Assembly (NCBI GenBank): GCA_964447535.1
Contig: CAYUST010000001.1
Coordinates: forward strand, 95,952 to 159,951
Source of the DNA: CAYUST01 sp964447535
GTDB taxonomy: Bacteria > Patescibacteriota > Gracilibacteria > Absconditabacterales > Absconditicoccaceae
Direction of reading: 5' to 3'
Length of the DNA stretch: 64,000 bases
Both the position numbers and the translations under genes were made by a program. Shown piece by piece: positions 21,467 to 32,157 of this stretch. Within the stretch, counting starts at the first letter, position 1, and each line of letters starts with the position of its first letter. Under the pieces are notes generated by a model that saw only the letters and a program-made list of their open reading frames with translations, was not told where the DNA came from and did no database searches.

Positions 21467-23452
21467 ATGGCCCATAAAATGAGAAATTTTTGTATTATAG
21501 CCCATATTGATCACGGTAAGTCGACACTAGCGGATCGTTTTTTGGAGATCACCAAAACCGTCAAAAAAGTGGGGATGAGTCAGGTATTGGATTCTATGGA
21601 TCTCGAGCAAGAGAGAGGAATTACAATCAAACTTGCTCCAGCCCGTATGCAGTGGAAAGGCTATGAGCTCAACCTGATCGATACGCCTGGCCATGTGGAT
21701 TTTCAGTACGAAGTATCGAGATCATTGGCAGCGGTCGAGGGGGCAGTCTTGCTTGTGGACGCTACGCAGGGTATTCAAGCCCAGACCCTTAGCACGCTCT
21801 ATATGGCGATGCATCACAACATCACGATCATCCCCGTGATCAACAAAATTGACCTTCCTGCTGCGGACGTTCCGAGAGTGACGAGAGAGATTCAACAGGT
21901 CATCGGCATAGACCCAAGCGAGATCATCGCTATTTCTGCCAAGACGGGGGAGTGAGTTGACCACGTCCTGGATGCGGTGATAGAACGCATTAGCGCGCCT
22001 GATGATTTTTTGGCATTATACCCTGAGAGATATCGAAAAGATGGCCATATCCCGCACGGTGCCACCAATACGGGGCGCGCTTTGATCTTTGATAGCGTCT
22101 TTGACCCGTACAAGTGAGTGGTCGCTTTCGTCAAAGTGGTGGATGGAAGCTTCCGTGTAGGACAACAAGTTGCGTTGATCTATTCACAGAATATTATTTC
22201 ACCCATCGAAGTAGGCTATTTTGCTCCCAAGTATCACAAAGATGAGACATTAGTTGCAGGACAAATAGGGTATATTACCACTGGCCAAAAGAGTGTGAGA
22301 GATGCCAAGATCGGTGATACCATGCTCAGCGTCAGTACTTCCAAGATGGATATGAGTGCACTCCAACCGTATATTATTCCTGGTTTTCAAAAAGTGAAAC
22401 CGTTTGTGTTTGCGGGAGTCTATCCTATGGAGACAGATGATTATGATAAACTCAAAAGTTCGTTCGAGAAATTAGCTCTCAATGATAGTGCATTAGTGAT
22501 TGAACATGAAACTTCTGCTGCTATGGGACATGGCTTCAGATGTGGTTTTTTGGGTATGCTCCATATGGATATTATCAAGGAACGTTTGTCGAGAGAGTAC
22601 AATATGGAGACCTTGTTTACGACGCCGACGGTGACCTACTTAGTCCAAATGAAGAATTTCAAAGATGAACGTCTCGCAGCAGGTAATAATATCAAAGATT
22701 TGGTGGCCACTTGACTATGGAAATATATCGTTACACCAACATCTGATGATGAAGAACTAGATACAGACCAATTGGTGCGTAAATATAGTGAACAGTTAAA
22801 GCCCTGGATGTACATCAATTCAGGTGGAGGTATGCCAGATCATGGGATGCTCGAGGATATCATGGAACCTATAGTGGAGGTAGAGGTGGTTTGACCTGAG
22901 GAGTACTCAGGCAACATCATGCAGTTAGCACAAGAGTATAGAGGTAAACTCAAAGGTATGGAATACCTCGATACCCAAAGAGTATTGTGGAAGTATCTGA
23001 TGCCATTGGGTGAAATTATGATAGATTTTTATGATAGACTCAAATCTGCTACTAAATGATATGCAACGATGAACTATGAGTTTTCTACCTATACTTCAGC
23101 CGATTTAGTGAGGTTGGATATTTTCATCAATGGCGAATTGGTAGAGGCATTTAGTCTCGTCGTCCATGAAGATAAAGCATACTATAGTTGAAGAGATATT
23201 GTAGAAAAGCTCAAAGACTTGATCCCTAAGCATATGTTTCCTATCCCTTTGCAAGCATGAGTAGGGAGCAAGATGATTGCAAGAGAAACTATCCCGGCTA
23301 TGAGAAAAGACGTTATTGCTAAATGCTACGGAGGAGATGTGTCGAGAAAGAAAAAATTGCTCAAAAAGCAAAAAGAAGGTAAGAAGAAAATGAAACAAAT
23401 GGGAAGAGTCAGTATACCAAACGATGTTTTTCTCAAGATGGTGGCAAGATAA
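21467..23452 (+). CDS. lepA: Elongation factor 4 (LepA)
   Basis: 661 residues, about 60 more than usual LepA (~600). A ribosomal GTPase that promotes back-translocation and helps ribosome assembly. G motifs: AHIDHGKST, RGITI, DTPGH, NKID and SAKTGEG. Domain 3 has GFRCGFLGMLHMDI. The C-terminal domain keeps YGGDVSRKKKLLKKQKEGK. The extra residues appear in domain V, between the PTVTYLV strand and the INSGGGMPD segment. Seven or more glycines are TGA (for example in GEGVDH and VVGPEEY). Start ATG 21467 (Met-Ala-His-Lys) chosen. Confidence 0.95.
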
Positions 23453-23498
23453 CCTTCTTGCGACTTTCTTTTTCACCTCATTTCTCTATGAGGGAGTA

Positions 23499-24857
23499 AT
23501 GGAAAAAGATATTTCGATGCCGTATGAGGTAGTTATTCTGTGATGAGGACTGTCATGATTGACAGCTGCTTTGACGATCCTGGATACACGTCCAAAGACA
23601 CGTATATGTCTCCTCGAATGAAAAGGTAGAATATGAGGGAGAGTATGGTCACAGAAAATGAAGAAGAATCTGTATGCAGAATTGGGTGCAGAGTGGATTG
23701 GCAAAAATGACACCTATCTCCTAGATCTGTGCAAGAGATTTTTGTTGCAACTCATTCCTCATGATTTCGATCGAGAGGTGGTAGAACATGGCACGAGAGT
23801 ACACGTCCATAGACATCATCATATCACTATGCGTCTCCCCAAAAAATATCAGACGAAGCTCAATACTTTTTTGGCGCAGTTCGCTGGTCCCAAGGATCGT
23901 AAAGTGTTGGAGTATGACAAGGTTTCCCTAGAGGATCTTTTTTTTCAGATATTTGGGTGGGATAGCGATTCGTATGAGTTTGAAGATCTCCTTGAAAGTA
24001 ATGAATTTGCTGAGGATGTAAAATCAGTCTCTGCGGCCAATTATATTATGTACAAACTCCAAGGATGAGGGAGTGATGGTATGGACTTCAAAATTGCTTG
24101 AGGTAATGATGTCTTGATACAGGAACTTACCTTATATCTCAAGAATCAGGGAGTACATTTTTTCACAGATACCAGAGTAGAGGAAGTTACAAAACTCAAG
24201 AAGCATTTTGCAGTCACCTCTCAAAAAAAGACTTTTTTTGGAGATCAAGTAATTTGCGCTTTACCTATCAAAGCGATAGGACAGATCGTATGGAAGCCGT
24301 GACTTACAGCTGAGAAAATGCGTTATATCAACTCAATTCCGTATGGTAGAGTTACCAAACGAGGAGCCATGACCAAAGATTCTTTGCCTGAGAAAATGTG
24401 ATTATGCGATGATACTGTGTTGCATACGCTCTACAACGCTGGACGTGGACAGCAGGTCAAAAAGTGATGACTACTGTGATTATATGCTTCAGGAGACAGA
24501 GCAATGATTTTATCAAAATGGTCTGATAAACATTTTGCAGAATCTATCAAAAAACACCACCCCCATATTCGCTGTGATAGCAAAAATACCTATGGGTACT
24601 ATCGATGAAATGATCCTTTCACCCATGGAGCATTTGCTACCTACCCTGCAGGCACACTTGTCCTTGGTACCAAAGCATTAGCTGCTTCTGTAGGAAGCCT
24701 GCATTTTTGTGGAGAACATACCTCATTGTATCACCAAGGATTCATGAATGGCGCAGTTGAATCTGGCATCACTGCTGGTACCAAAGTACTCCGTCTCTTT
24801 AGCAAAAATAAATCAACTCTTCGCCCCAAACCTTTGAAATGAAAAACTCCTAAATAA
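23499..24857 (+). CDS. FAD-dependent amine oxidase-like protein
   Basis: 452 residues. The N-terminal FAD loop is VVILGGGLSGLTAAL and the second FAD motif is LLEGKGRIGGRVWS, with several of the glycines written TGA. C-terminal FAD motif: LHFCGEHTSLYHQGFMNGAV, typical of monoamine oxidase, phytoene desaturase and protoporphyrinogen oxidase relatives. The substrate is not evident. It starts 47 bases after lepA and ends at a bidirectional terminator. Confidence 0.85.
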
Positions 24858-24866
24858 TTTATGTAT

Positions 24867-24899
24867 AAAAAAAAGTAAGAGGAGTACCCTCTTACTCTT
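24867..24899. terminator. Bidirectional terminator between convergent genes
   Basis: Perfect 8-bp stem GTAAGAGG / CCTCTTAC with loop AGTAC (24875-24895), preceded by an A-run and followed by TCTTT. It can end both the amine oxidase gene (+) and the convergent gene at 24918 (-). Confidence 0.8.
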
Positions 24900-24917
24900 T
24901 GCATGCCTTCACGTTTT

Positions 24918-25259
24918 TTACTGTTGGTCGTCGTTTGCGACAACCGTTTTCCACGAGACATGCGAGCATCCGTGGATGTTTTTCTCTTCAAGGACTTGCT
25001 CCTCTAGATGGAAGCTTTTTTTGATCTCGATCATCGCTGTTTTGATGCGAAGTATGAGTTCTTTGATTCTCTCTTCTAATCCTTGTTTGCCATAGGCTTG
25101 TTTGGGATGAAATGACCACCCTCCTCCATTTTCATACAGAAACAAGAAGTACTTTTCTCCTTGGAACTCTCTGAGAATCACTTTTTTGAGAGTATCCAAT
25201 TGTAACTGAAAGGGAGGTATTCCTTGTCCCTTACCCAAATTTAACATATTTTTGTCCAT
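24918..25259 (-). CDS. Hypothetical protein (113 aa)
   Basis: 113 residues without signal peptide. Middle part: YFLFLYENGGGWSFHPKQAY, followed by a charged helical stretch ERIKELILRIKTAMIEIKKS. No family recognised. It contains no TGA codon. It is 58 bases downstream of murB on the same strand. Confidence 0.55.
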   Translation of the reverse strand: MDKNMLNLGKGQGIPPFQLQLDTLKKVILREFQGEKYFLFLYENGGGWSFHPKQAYGKQGLEERIKELILRIKTAMIEIKKSFHLEEQVLEEKNIHGCSHVSWKTVVANDDQQ

Positions 25260-25317
25260 AATCTTTTGTTTAGTTTATTTCTTATACTGACTTAATTCAC
25301 GAAGTCAAGTTCTTGTA

Positions 25318-26340
25318 TTAGTTGATGATACATACTTCTGGTGTCAACCGTACACCAAACTGTTTGTGTATCGCCTCTTGAATTTGTTTAATTAAGGTAA
25401 GAAGTTCAGCGCCTGTGCCTCCGCCATGATGTACGAGAACGAGTGCATGTTTGTCGTACGTTCCCACGGCGCCTTGGCGATAGCCTTTGAATCAAGCGAG
25501 TTCGATGAGCTGACCAGCGGATAATTTTATAGAACCATCTGATTGAGGAAATCCTTTGAGATCTGGGGTGACTTGTTTGAGGGTCTCATACGCTGAGGTT
25601 GTGATAGAGGGATTTTTGAAAAAGCTTCATGCAGTTCACAAAACGTGCCAATCGGGTAGTTTTGAAGCTCTAGTTGCTTTGATTGCGGTGGCAACTAGTT
25701 GTGGAGTAATGATTTCTGCTGTCGGTAAGTCGAGAGAAGCATAGCTCAGATTCGGGGTATAGGTGCTAGCGTTGTATTTCGGTAGTCTAAATTGCACATG
25801 AGTGATACAAAGTGATTTGTTCTCGGGTTCTTTGAAGCACGATCGGCGATAGCCAAAATGACATGCTTCATTGGTCAAGATATTTTGCTGGCCTGTAATG
25901 AGATCGAAAGTATGTACTTGCGTGATATATGTTTTCACTTCTTCACCATATGCTCATATATTTTGGACCGGAGCAGCTCAGACACACCCAGGGATACCAC
26001 TGAGATTTTCGAGCCCACACATACCATTGAGGAGTGTTCGCTGGACAAATGTTTCTCGTTCCTCACCTGCACCGACGGTGACCAGGCAATGTGTATCTGT
26101 AATTTCATCAACAATCATTCCCATGATTTCATTCTTGATGACAACACCTGCATAGCTGGCTTGCGCAAGGAGGAGATTTGATCCACCTCCCAAAATCAAA
26201 AAAGGACGATCTGCTAGCAAGTTACTTACGACCAGTTCTTCAAGGTCTGCTATATTTTGTATATGCACCAACTCCTCGGCTATACAGTCGAGATGAAAGG
26301 TGTTGTAGGAGAGGAGAGAGGTGTTTTGTGTGTGGTCCAT
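25318..26340 (-). CDS. murB: UDP-N-acetylenolpyruvoylglucosamine reductase MurB
   Basis: 340 residues. Reduces enolpyruvyl-UDP-GlcNAc to UDP-MurNAc with FAD and NADPH in the cytoplasm. FAD-binding stretch FLILGGGSNLLL, ENLSGIPGCVGAAPVQNIGAY, the catalytic Arg region FGYRRSCFKE, the catalytic Ser region GTAGSFFKNP, and the C-terminal Glu in LTPEVCII. This is the type I MurB (YG-loop form, E. coli-like). TGA codons encode conserved glycines after Gly-Cys-Val and before Thr-Ala-Gly-Ser. Start ATG at 26340 chosen because the upstream in-frame extension passes through the M50 terminator. Confidence 0.94.
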
Positions 26341-26374
26341 TGAAGCGAGTATAGGGATAGTAGCTGACAATGCA

Positions 26375-26407
26375 AAATAAAAAAAAATCTCCGGACATGC
26401 CGGAGAT
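26375..26407 (-). terminator. Rho-independent terminator of the M50-like gene
   Basis: On the minus strand: stem ATCTCCGG / CCGGAGAT around a five-base loop, followed by a run of about 12 T (the A-run at 26375-26387 on the plus strand). Confidence 0.85.
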
Positions 26408-26422
26408 AATAGAAGATGATTT

Positions 26423-27073
26423 TTATGTTTGTGCATGTCGAACGAGCATCCGTACGTTGTAGAACGTGATAATGCAGACGATGCCTAGCCAGATATAGCT
26501 CCATACTGCTGTCGGTAGGATACCAGAGAACTGTGCTAGATCTGAACGTGGCCCACCATTAAAGTCCTGGATGATGAATACAATGCTCGCAAGCCCCAAG
26601 AACATCAACATAATACTTGCAACATACTGGTGCTTGCTCAAGATATAGAATCCTAGAGCATAGACACAGAGTGCGAACGTAGTAATTGGCGAGCTGTACC
26701 AGACAAATCCGATAAAGATCATTAGGATGGCCAGACACCACATACAGGTTTTGCTCCAGTGCATTTTGTATGCTCCGATGGCGAACAGAAGATTGCCAAA
26801 GAGCGCACTACCGATGTATCCACCCATGGTGATTAAACTGAGAACACCACCCGAAGACAGCGTTGCGCCACCACCGTTTGCAGGATCTACAGCAATACTA
26901 TGCACATGACCACCTGTGATAAGCGCAAAGAACGCGTGCCCTAGTTCGTGCAAGATAGTCACGAGTATGATAATCGGATACATGATAAGCTGTCCCGTCT
27001 TACCTCCCCAATAAATCAGGCCGATATAGGCACCAAAGACCAAAAGAATCGGAATAATTTTTTTCATTTTCAT
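26423..27073 (-). CDS. M50-like membrane metallopeptidase
   Basis: 216 residues with about six membrane helices. The second helix carries TILHELGHAFFALITGG, a HExxH zinc site inside the membrane as in M50 (site-2 protease/M50B-like) peptidases. A possible second ligand motif (D/N-PG or NPDG) is not obvious; QDFNGGPRSDLAQF near residue 175 is a candidate for the distal part. All of its roughly two dozen glycines are GGN, none is TGA. It has its own terminator. Confidence 0.8.
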   Translation of the reverse strand: MKMKKIIPILLVFGAYIGLIYWGGKTGQLIMYPIIILVTILHELGHAFFALITGGHVHSIAVDPANGGGATLSSGGVLSLITMGGYIGSALFGNLLFAIGAYKMHWSKTCMWCLAILMIFIGFVWYSSPITTFALCVYALGFYILSKHQYVASIMLMFLGLASIVFIIQDFNGGPRSDLAQFSGILPTAVWSYIWLGIVCIITFYNVRMLVRHAQT

Positions 27074-27130
27074 TTTTCATTTTACGCTTGCTTATATATA
27101 TTATCCTTGTTAAGTCAATACAATCACTCT

Positions 27131-27203
27131 TGTCCCCACCAGGGCTCGAACCTGGATCTGATTCTTAGGAGGAACCCGTTCTATCCTGTTGAACTATGGG
27201 AAC
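27131..27203 (-). tRNA. tRNA-Arg (anticodon CCU)
   Basis: 73-nt cloverleaf on the minus strand. Acceptor GTTCCCA pairs with TGGGGAC, discriminator A; D stem GTTC/GAAC; anticodon stem GGTTC/GAATC with loop CTCCTAA, anticodon CCT (reads AGG); T stem CCAGG/CCTGG with loop TTCGAGC. The 3' CCA is not encoded. Confidence 0.93.
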
Positions 27204-27216
27204 ACAAAAAGTGATG

Positions 27217-27876
27217 TTACTGTACAATACCGAAGACTTTGCTGAAAAGCCATTTTTCGAATTGGATGAGTGGTGCTAGGATGTGCCTTTTGCATCGAGT
27301 TCGCACAGACTCTTTGAGCAATACCCAAGCGCTCAATACACCTACGATGATACCTACGATAATATCAGTTGGTCGATGAACTGCAACAGCAATTCTCGAG
27401 ACAGACATTGCACCACAAGCAATCCAGAAAAACCAAGCTACACGCAAGAACATTTTGTCGCCATGACGCATACCCCACAATGTAGTTGCCATCGCAATCG
27501 CTGCAGAAACTGCAGCATGATCAGAAGGGAAGGGGTCGGTGGGGAGATGTGAGAGCAATAACTGATCTTTGTTTTGTACCATGAGTTCGGGTCTCGATTT
27601 ATCACCAAAGTATTGAATGGTGATGTTGATGATTGCCGCAAGAGCACTTGAGAAAAATATATACAACGCTGCGTGCTTGTAGTATTCTTGATGTTTATTG
27701 ATGCCTCGAATATAGAGCGCAACGAGATAGACAGGGTACGAAAATACAAAAACATCCGCAGTATATGGTACCAGGCGTACTAAGAGATAATGTTTGGTCA
27801 TCCAATCATTGAGTGCCAACAAGAGTCGTTGTCCCCAAGCAGGTTCAGTAATTTGTATGCTATTGTGTCACCACAT
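27217..27876 (-). CDS. PAP2-family membrane phosphatase
   Basis: 219 residues, about five or six membrane helices. The three PAP2 motifs are visible: KSRPELM, PFPSDHAAVSAA and SRIAVAVHRPTDIIVG, where the His residues and Arg form the phosphatase site. Substrates of the family include undecaprenyl diphosphate and phosphatidic acid; BacA-like undecaprenyl-PP recycling is a reasonable guess. With TGA as Gly the start moves to ATG 27876, giving a short soluble N-terminus. Confidence 0.88.
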
Positions 27877-27894
27877 AGTATGCTTCAAATAAAA

Positions 27895-28638
27895 TTATTT
27901 TTTAATGTGTTCTTGATACCGCAGACAGCGTTTGGTCAATGGACAGCGATCGCACTCTGGACGCTGTGCTTTGCACAGATATCTACCGAAGTAAATTATC
28001 AGGCGATGCGCTTGTTGTTTGTAGTGATCTGGTATAGTAGTTTCAAGCTCTTTTGAGGTTTGCTCTGGCGTTTTGCCTTTTACGATGCCCAGTCTGTGCA
28101 TCACTCTGTGTACGTGGGTATCGACCGCAATCCAACGCTGTCCGTAGAGTACAGACAGCACCACTTTGGCAGTTTTGATACCTACGCCAGGGAGTTTGGT
28201 CATTTCTTCAATCGTATCAGGAAGTCGATATCCTCGTATATGCTGTATTTCTTTGGTATTTTTGTAGGTAATTTTTTGTCTTTTGATATCTGCTTGAAGC
28301 TTGGGGCTTCCTGGTAAAGCGGGATATTCATTCAATAGTTTTGCCATACGATAGATATGTTTGGTCTTGGACACATGCAATCAAACGGTCTTGATGTATT
28401 GTTTGAGATTCCCCTCACCCAACGCTACCACGTCACGTGGTGTGTGGACGACTTTAAATAATGCTTGGGTAACTTTGTTTACTTGCACATCCGTCGTTTG
28501 TGCACTGAGCACCACCGCCACGAGGAGTTGAAACGGCGTTTTATAATTCAATTCTGTTTGCGGATAGTCTCCAAAAAGCTCTGCCATACGGCGAAGAATA
28601 GTGGGGATAGATCGAGGGATTATTTTTTTGGTTTGCAT
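27895..28638 (-). CDS. nth: Endonuclease III (DNA glycosylase/AP lyase)
   Basis: 247 residues. Removes oxidised pyrimidines in base-excision repair. Helix-hairpin-helix with the catalytic Lys: LPGVGIKTAKVVL; catalytic Asp in AVDTHVHRV; C-terminal 4Fe-4S site with spacing C-x6-C-x2-C-x5-C. A Gly after IKTV is written TGA. It starts at ATG 28638 and ends 18 bases before the PAP2 gene. Confidence 0.94.
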
Positions 28639-28642
28639 GCAG

Positions 28643-28688
28643 AACGAGAAATAAGAATTAAGATTAACGAGAAATAAGAATTAAGATT
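28643..28688. repeat. Perfect 23-bp tandem duplication
   Basis: Two back-to-back identical copies of a 23-bp unit (28643-28665 and 28666-28688) that contains AGAAATAAGAATTAAGA. Related AAGAATTAAGATTTAAGA-type strings recur at 35268-35281, 46376-46391 and 61659-61675, always near gene ends or starts. Confidence 0.75.
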
Positions 28689-28709
28689 TAAGAAAGGAGA
28701 ATAAGGAGG

Positions 28710-28797
28710 TTATCCTGAGTGTAGCGAAGGATCTAGCGAAAGCAAGACTTGAGAATTAAGAAAGGTGAAAAGCTCATCCTGAGTGTGCGCCTAGGTC
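28710..28797. repeat. Two copies of dispersed TCCTGAGTG...GGATC(T)-type repeat
   Basis: TATCCTGAGTGTAGCGAAGG begins at 28711, and a diverged copy with CATCCTGAGTG begins at 28775. They resemble the short intergenic elements of the form TCATTCTGA..GAAGAATCC found at other places in this window. Confidence 0.55.
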
Positions 28798-28877
28798 CTC
28801 GAAGAGGGAAGTCCCTGAAGGGATAGCAGATCTCGTGAAAGCAAAGAAAATTTCTTCTATTGATGATAGCTTACTTT

Positions 28878-30365
28878 TTATTTTATTGGACAAGGAAACG
28901 TCCCGAGGTCTACTTGCTCTAAAGCAAGGGGAAGTCCAAACGCTCTCGTGGATTCTAGCATGAAAATGAGTTGGATGGATTGGAGCGTATCAGGGAGTTT
29001 TCTGTCGGCATTGTACGCATTGCAGAGATAGTTGGCATAGTAGGTTCTATGCTGTGCATTGTCTCTCATCCATATATTGGTGAGGTATTTGCGTCGTCTA
29101 TCATTGGGAAAAGTGAGATAGAGATTTTTGGGTTTCTCTCGAGGGAGAGGTTGTCCAGGATTGCGTGCGTTTATTTCTTCACCAGCAAAAGTCAGTCCTT
29201 TGACAACAAACCATCCATCATCAAGTAAGGGATACGGTGCAAACATATTTCGATATTGATCCAATCTGAGTAACATCCCAAATTTATTTATTTCATACGG
29301 GAACCATTTGCTATGACGATCGAAATCGAGTGTTCTGATATTCCAACAAATTACATACGCAAGACACAAGAAAACAAAAAGTCTTCACCATATACCCAGG
29401 TGTGGCTGTCTACATCAGGTAGACGGGAGATGAGCTAGTTTTTGGTGTAGCCATTTCACAGGATGCCAGCGTTCTCGTGCATCTCGGACTGCTGTAGGCA
29501 AAAACATGATCCATGCAGCTATACAAATCCAAGGGAATAAACCAATTTTCATCATACTGATTAATCATAGATGGAAACCCGCAAATACGATCACTCCAAT
29601 GGTCCTTCGTCGATGATGCTTCCAGGGAATGAAAAATAAGATTCGTCATCGTCTTTCAAAAAGAAAAACATACTGGGTCATCCGTTGCGTCCAGGTGTAG
29701 TGTTCTCTAAATCGTTGTCCAAATGGATTGGTAAAAATATCTAAACTCAGTGCTGAAAACGTGGCTGAAAATTCGCTGACTCGGGCGGGGTGTTCTTTGA
29801 GGAGCGCAGAGAAAATATAGATAGCGAGGAGTTGAAACAGGAGTGCAATAGATCATGGTCCTACATAATTTTTTGACGCTGAGGTAGGTGTATGTGCATC
29901 GAGACTCCAGCGTTCTCACCAAGGCAAAAACATAGCCCAAAATAAAATCATCTTGAGTACAAAATCACCACCGTTGAGGATGATAGGATTTTTGGCATAG
30001 AGGGAAATCAGCAATGCTCGTGTACCAATAGTGACAACACGGGTGTGATATCACACTACCAAGGCAACTGCTAGCGCGAGCTGTATGCCCATCAAGAGAG
30101 ATTGCCATCGATATGCGCCAGAGAGACTATGGACAGATCGTAAATTTTCATCGGGGTAGAGCGATGAGAGCAAGTACGTTGGCAAGATGCCCGCATCGGT
30201 GAAGAGTGCACGCAAGTCACCCATATCGGTCAGGAGTTGTACAATGAGAATACATCAAATGAGTATTCTACCCATTGCCAAGCCTCTTTTGTCTATGCTG
30301 AATCGCAAGGCAATGAGCCTGTTGATCAATTGTTGCAACATGTGTATTCGTTTTGGTGTACTCAT
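28878..30365 (-). CDS. HTTM/vitamin K-dependent gamma-carboxylase-like membrane protein
   Basis: 495 residues with about six to eight membrane helices. Order of landmarks: RGLAMGRILIG, FTDAGILP and LLSSLYPDEN, LVVGYHTRVVTIGTRALLI, LNGGDFVLKMILFWAMFLPWGERWSLD, then FAGFHLGLISMMKIGLFPWI, and a C-terminal soluble part with FAPYPLLDDGWFVV. This is the HTTM pattern (horizontally transferred transmembrane, related to vitamin K gamma-carboxylase). Many glycines are TGA. Function in bacteria is unknown; the catalytic Lys of true carboxylases cannot be confirmed here. Confidence 0.83.
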
Positions 30366-30391
30366 AGCGTATGTATCTAATACAAAACTTT

Positions 30392-30667
30392 CTAGAAGAC
30401 GTCTTCGTGTGGCGGGGTAGGTTTCTTTTTTTCTCCTCGTTTGGCGATGAGATTTATGCCGACGACAATGCTCGCCAGTAGGATAAACCCAACGACAAAC
30501 ATCCATAGTATCGTACGCAATAAGGGCCAGAAACTTTCTCTCGTCGCTGAGAGCTTATAATTGAGCTTGATCATAGCTCGCCACAGCGCGATGACGACTA
30601 GGAGTATGATGCCTCAGATGAGTGCCCAATACCACAAATGACTACGAGGTGCCTGTTCTTCGTCCAT
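30392..30667 (-). CDS. Small two-helix membrane protein (91 aa)
   Basis: Starts MDEEQAPRSH and has two hydrophobic segments (WYWALIGGIILLVVIALW, with one Gly as TGA, and WMFVVGFILLASIVVGINLI), ending in a Lys/Pro-rich tail. No family recognised. It lies 26 bases upstream of the HTTM gene on the same strand and is probably co-transcribed with it. Confidence 0.6.
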
Positions 30668-30816
30668 ACATCCATACTGAATAAAGTTACCTATTGATTA
30701 CTTGTAGATGAATAAAGAGAGAATGCAAGGTGGAGAAAAAAATATTCTTGGCTTATTCTTTGAAAATGTTCTTGTAATTGGTAGGGTGATGCTACTTTAT
30801 TGTATACCATCTTTAT

Positions 30817-31851
30817 ATGCGTCAGAATCTGTCAAACAACCCATTGAAATGGCTATTTGTCTGTTGTATGTGTATTGGCATTGCTTTGGTAGGGCGGTGA
30901 TTGTATAGTGATGAGACGAAGATCCAATGGTCAGATCAACGTACAACTTCTCATGCTCCTACTGTGACGGGGAGCTTACTCATTAGTCCGTATGGGGTTT
31001 GGGAAGAACTTTTGGATCAGCTCGCCACGACCAAACGACAACTTCTTGGGCGACACTATGCTATCAGCTACGACAAATCACTCCAATTACTCAAAACCCT
31101 CGCAGATCTGTGAGTAGATATTACCCTCATACACGAAAAAGTGCCCTATGGACAAGATGAAAAAGCATTTACCAAACTCAGCAAACAACTCGCTCATCCA
31201 TGAATACTCCTGACGGGAGATGAAGCATTGGGTATCGTGTTTCAACATGCAAAAGTTCGAGTAGGTGATGATGATTTCTATGTGATCAGTAGTGCAAACA
31301 TGACCTACCCAAGCTTCTATGCGAACAGAGAGTACCGATTTATTGGTCATTCGTTGGAAATTATCAAATCACTACAACATCTTTTCGCCCTCGATATCGC
31401 TTGATCGCGCGTGACGCCGTCTGATATCCACCCTCAGCTGTTGGTTTGTCCTATCGACTGTAGAAAAAAAATAAGCGATACACTCGCAACTGCTACCACC
31501 TCAGTACGAATCGCTGCACAATATCTCGAAGATCCTGCCTTGATTTCCCAACTAGCTGCTCTCACAGCTAGCGGCGTCGATATACGCATCCTCGTTTCTG
31601 ATAACCAAAAACGAGAGGGTGTCGAACAGGTCCAGTGATACATGAAGACGCTCCCGGAGCCCTATCTCCATGCCAAAGAACTCCTAATCGATGGACGTCT
31701 CCTCATCCATGGCAGTATGAATCTCTCTACCAATGCCTTGGACAACAACAGAGAAATCGGCATTCTCATTGACGACCCCGAGGTGATCAAGACCTTTGCA
31801 AGACAGTTTGAGAGAGATTGGGAAAAATGAGTGCTTAGGGAGATAAAATAG
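30817..31851 (+). CDS. Phospholipase D-like protein (two HKD motifs)
   Basis: 344 residues with an N-terminal signal anchor (about residues 11-28, containing ...FVCCMCIGIALVG). Two PLD repeats: the first HKD motif is HAKVRVGDDDFYVISSANMT and the second is HAKELLIDGRLLIHGSMNLS, each with the His-x-Lys pair. Such proteins include cardiolipin synthases, nucleases and secreted phospholipases; with an anchor and no extra domain the substrate is open. TGA glycines occur at several sites, for example LADLGVD and VQGYMK. It ends with TAG at 31849-31851. Confidence 0.85.
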
Positions 31852-32058
31852 CATTATCCTATCATAGTTGAACAAGATAGAGTCGGTATCTACATTGTGA
31901 GTTGTCCTCTTTTTAGATGATGTCATAGTTTTGGAGCTACTATAGATGAAGCAATGACCAATATTCAAGAAGTTATTACTTTGTGTGAGGAAGAACAACT
32001 AGAAAACCCTCGTTTCAATACGTTCGTTGAGATGAGAGACTTAATAACCATAGCCTAA
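31852..32058 (+). pseudogene. HicB-antitoxin-like fragment lacking a start codon
   Basis: Directly behind the TAG of the PLD gene and in the same frame comes HYPIIVEQDRVGIYIVSCPL, then FRGCHSFGATIDEAMTNIQE and a tail ending with TAA at 32056-32058. This matches the N-terminal domain of HicB-type antitoxins (the Gly before Cys-His is a TGA codon). The usual ATG before His-Tyr-Pro is missing: the codon at that place is the TAG stop itself. No HicA is visible next to it. It may be a decayed antitoxin, a gene using a rare start such as ATC/ATA, or a readthrough extension. Confidence 0.5.
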
Positions 32059-32091
32059 TGGATATGACGATAGAGGAGTTTAATGAAATAT

Positions 32092-32123
32092 AAAAAAACC
32101 TCGTCCTGAAATTCAGAACGAGG
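32092..32123 (-). terminator. Terminator of the large SPFH gene
   Basis: On the minus strand: CCTCGT stem with an inner CTGA/TCAG helix and a short AAT loop (one bulge on each side), followed by seven T. Confidence 0.8.
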
Positions 32124-32157
32124 TGAACAGCTTGTCAGAATTTGTTCATTTTCAATA

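Noticed and set aside
30708..30908. Small plus-strand frame before the PLD gene
   Set aside because: It overlaps the start of the PLD gene in another frame and has no support.
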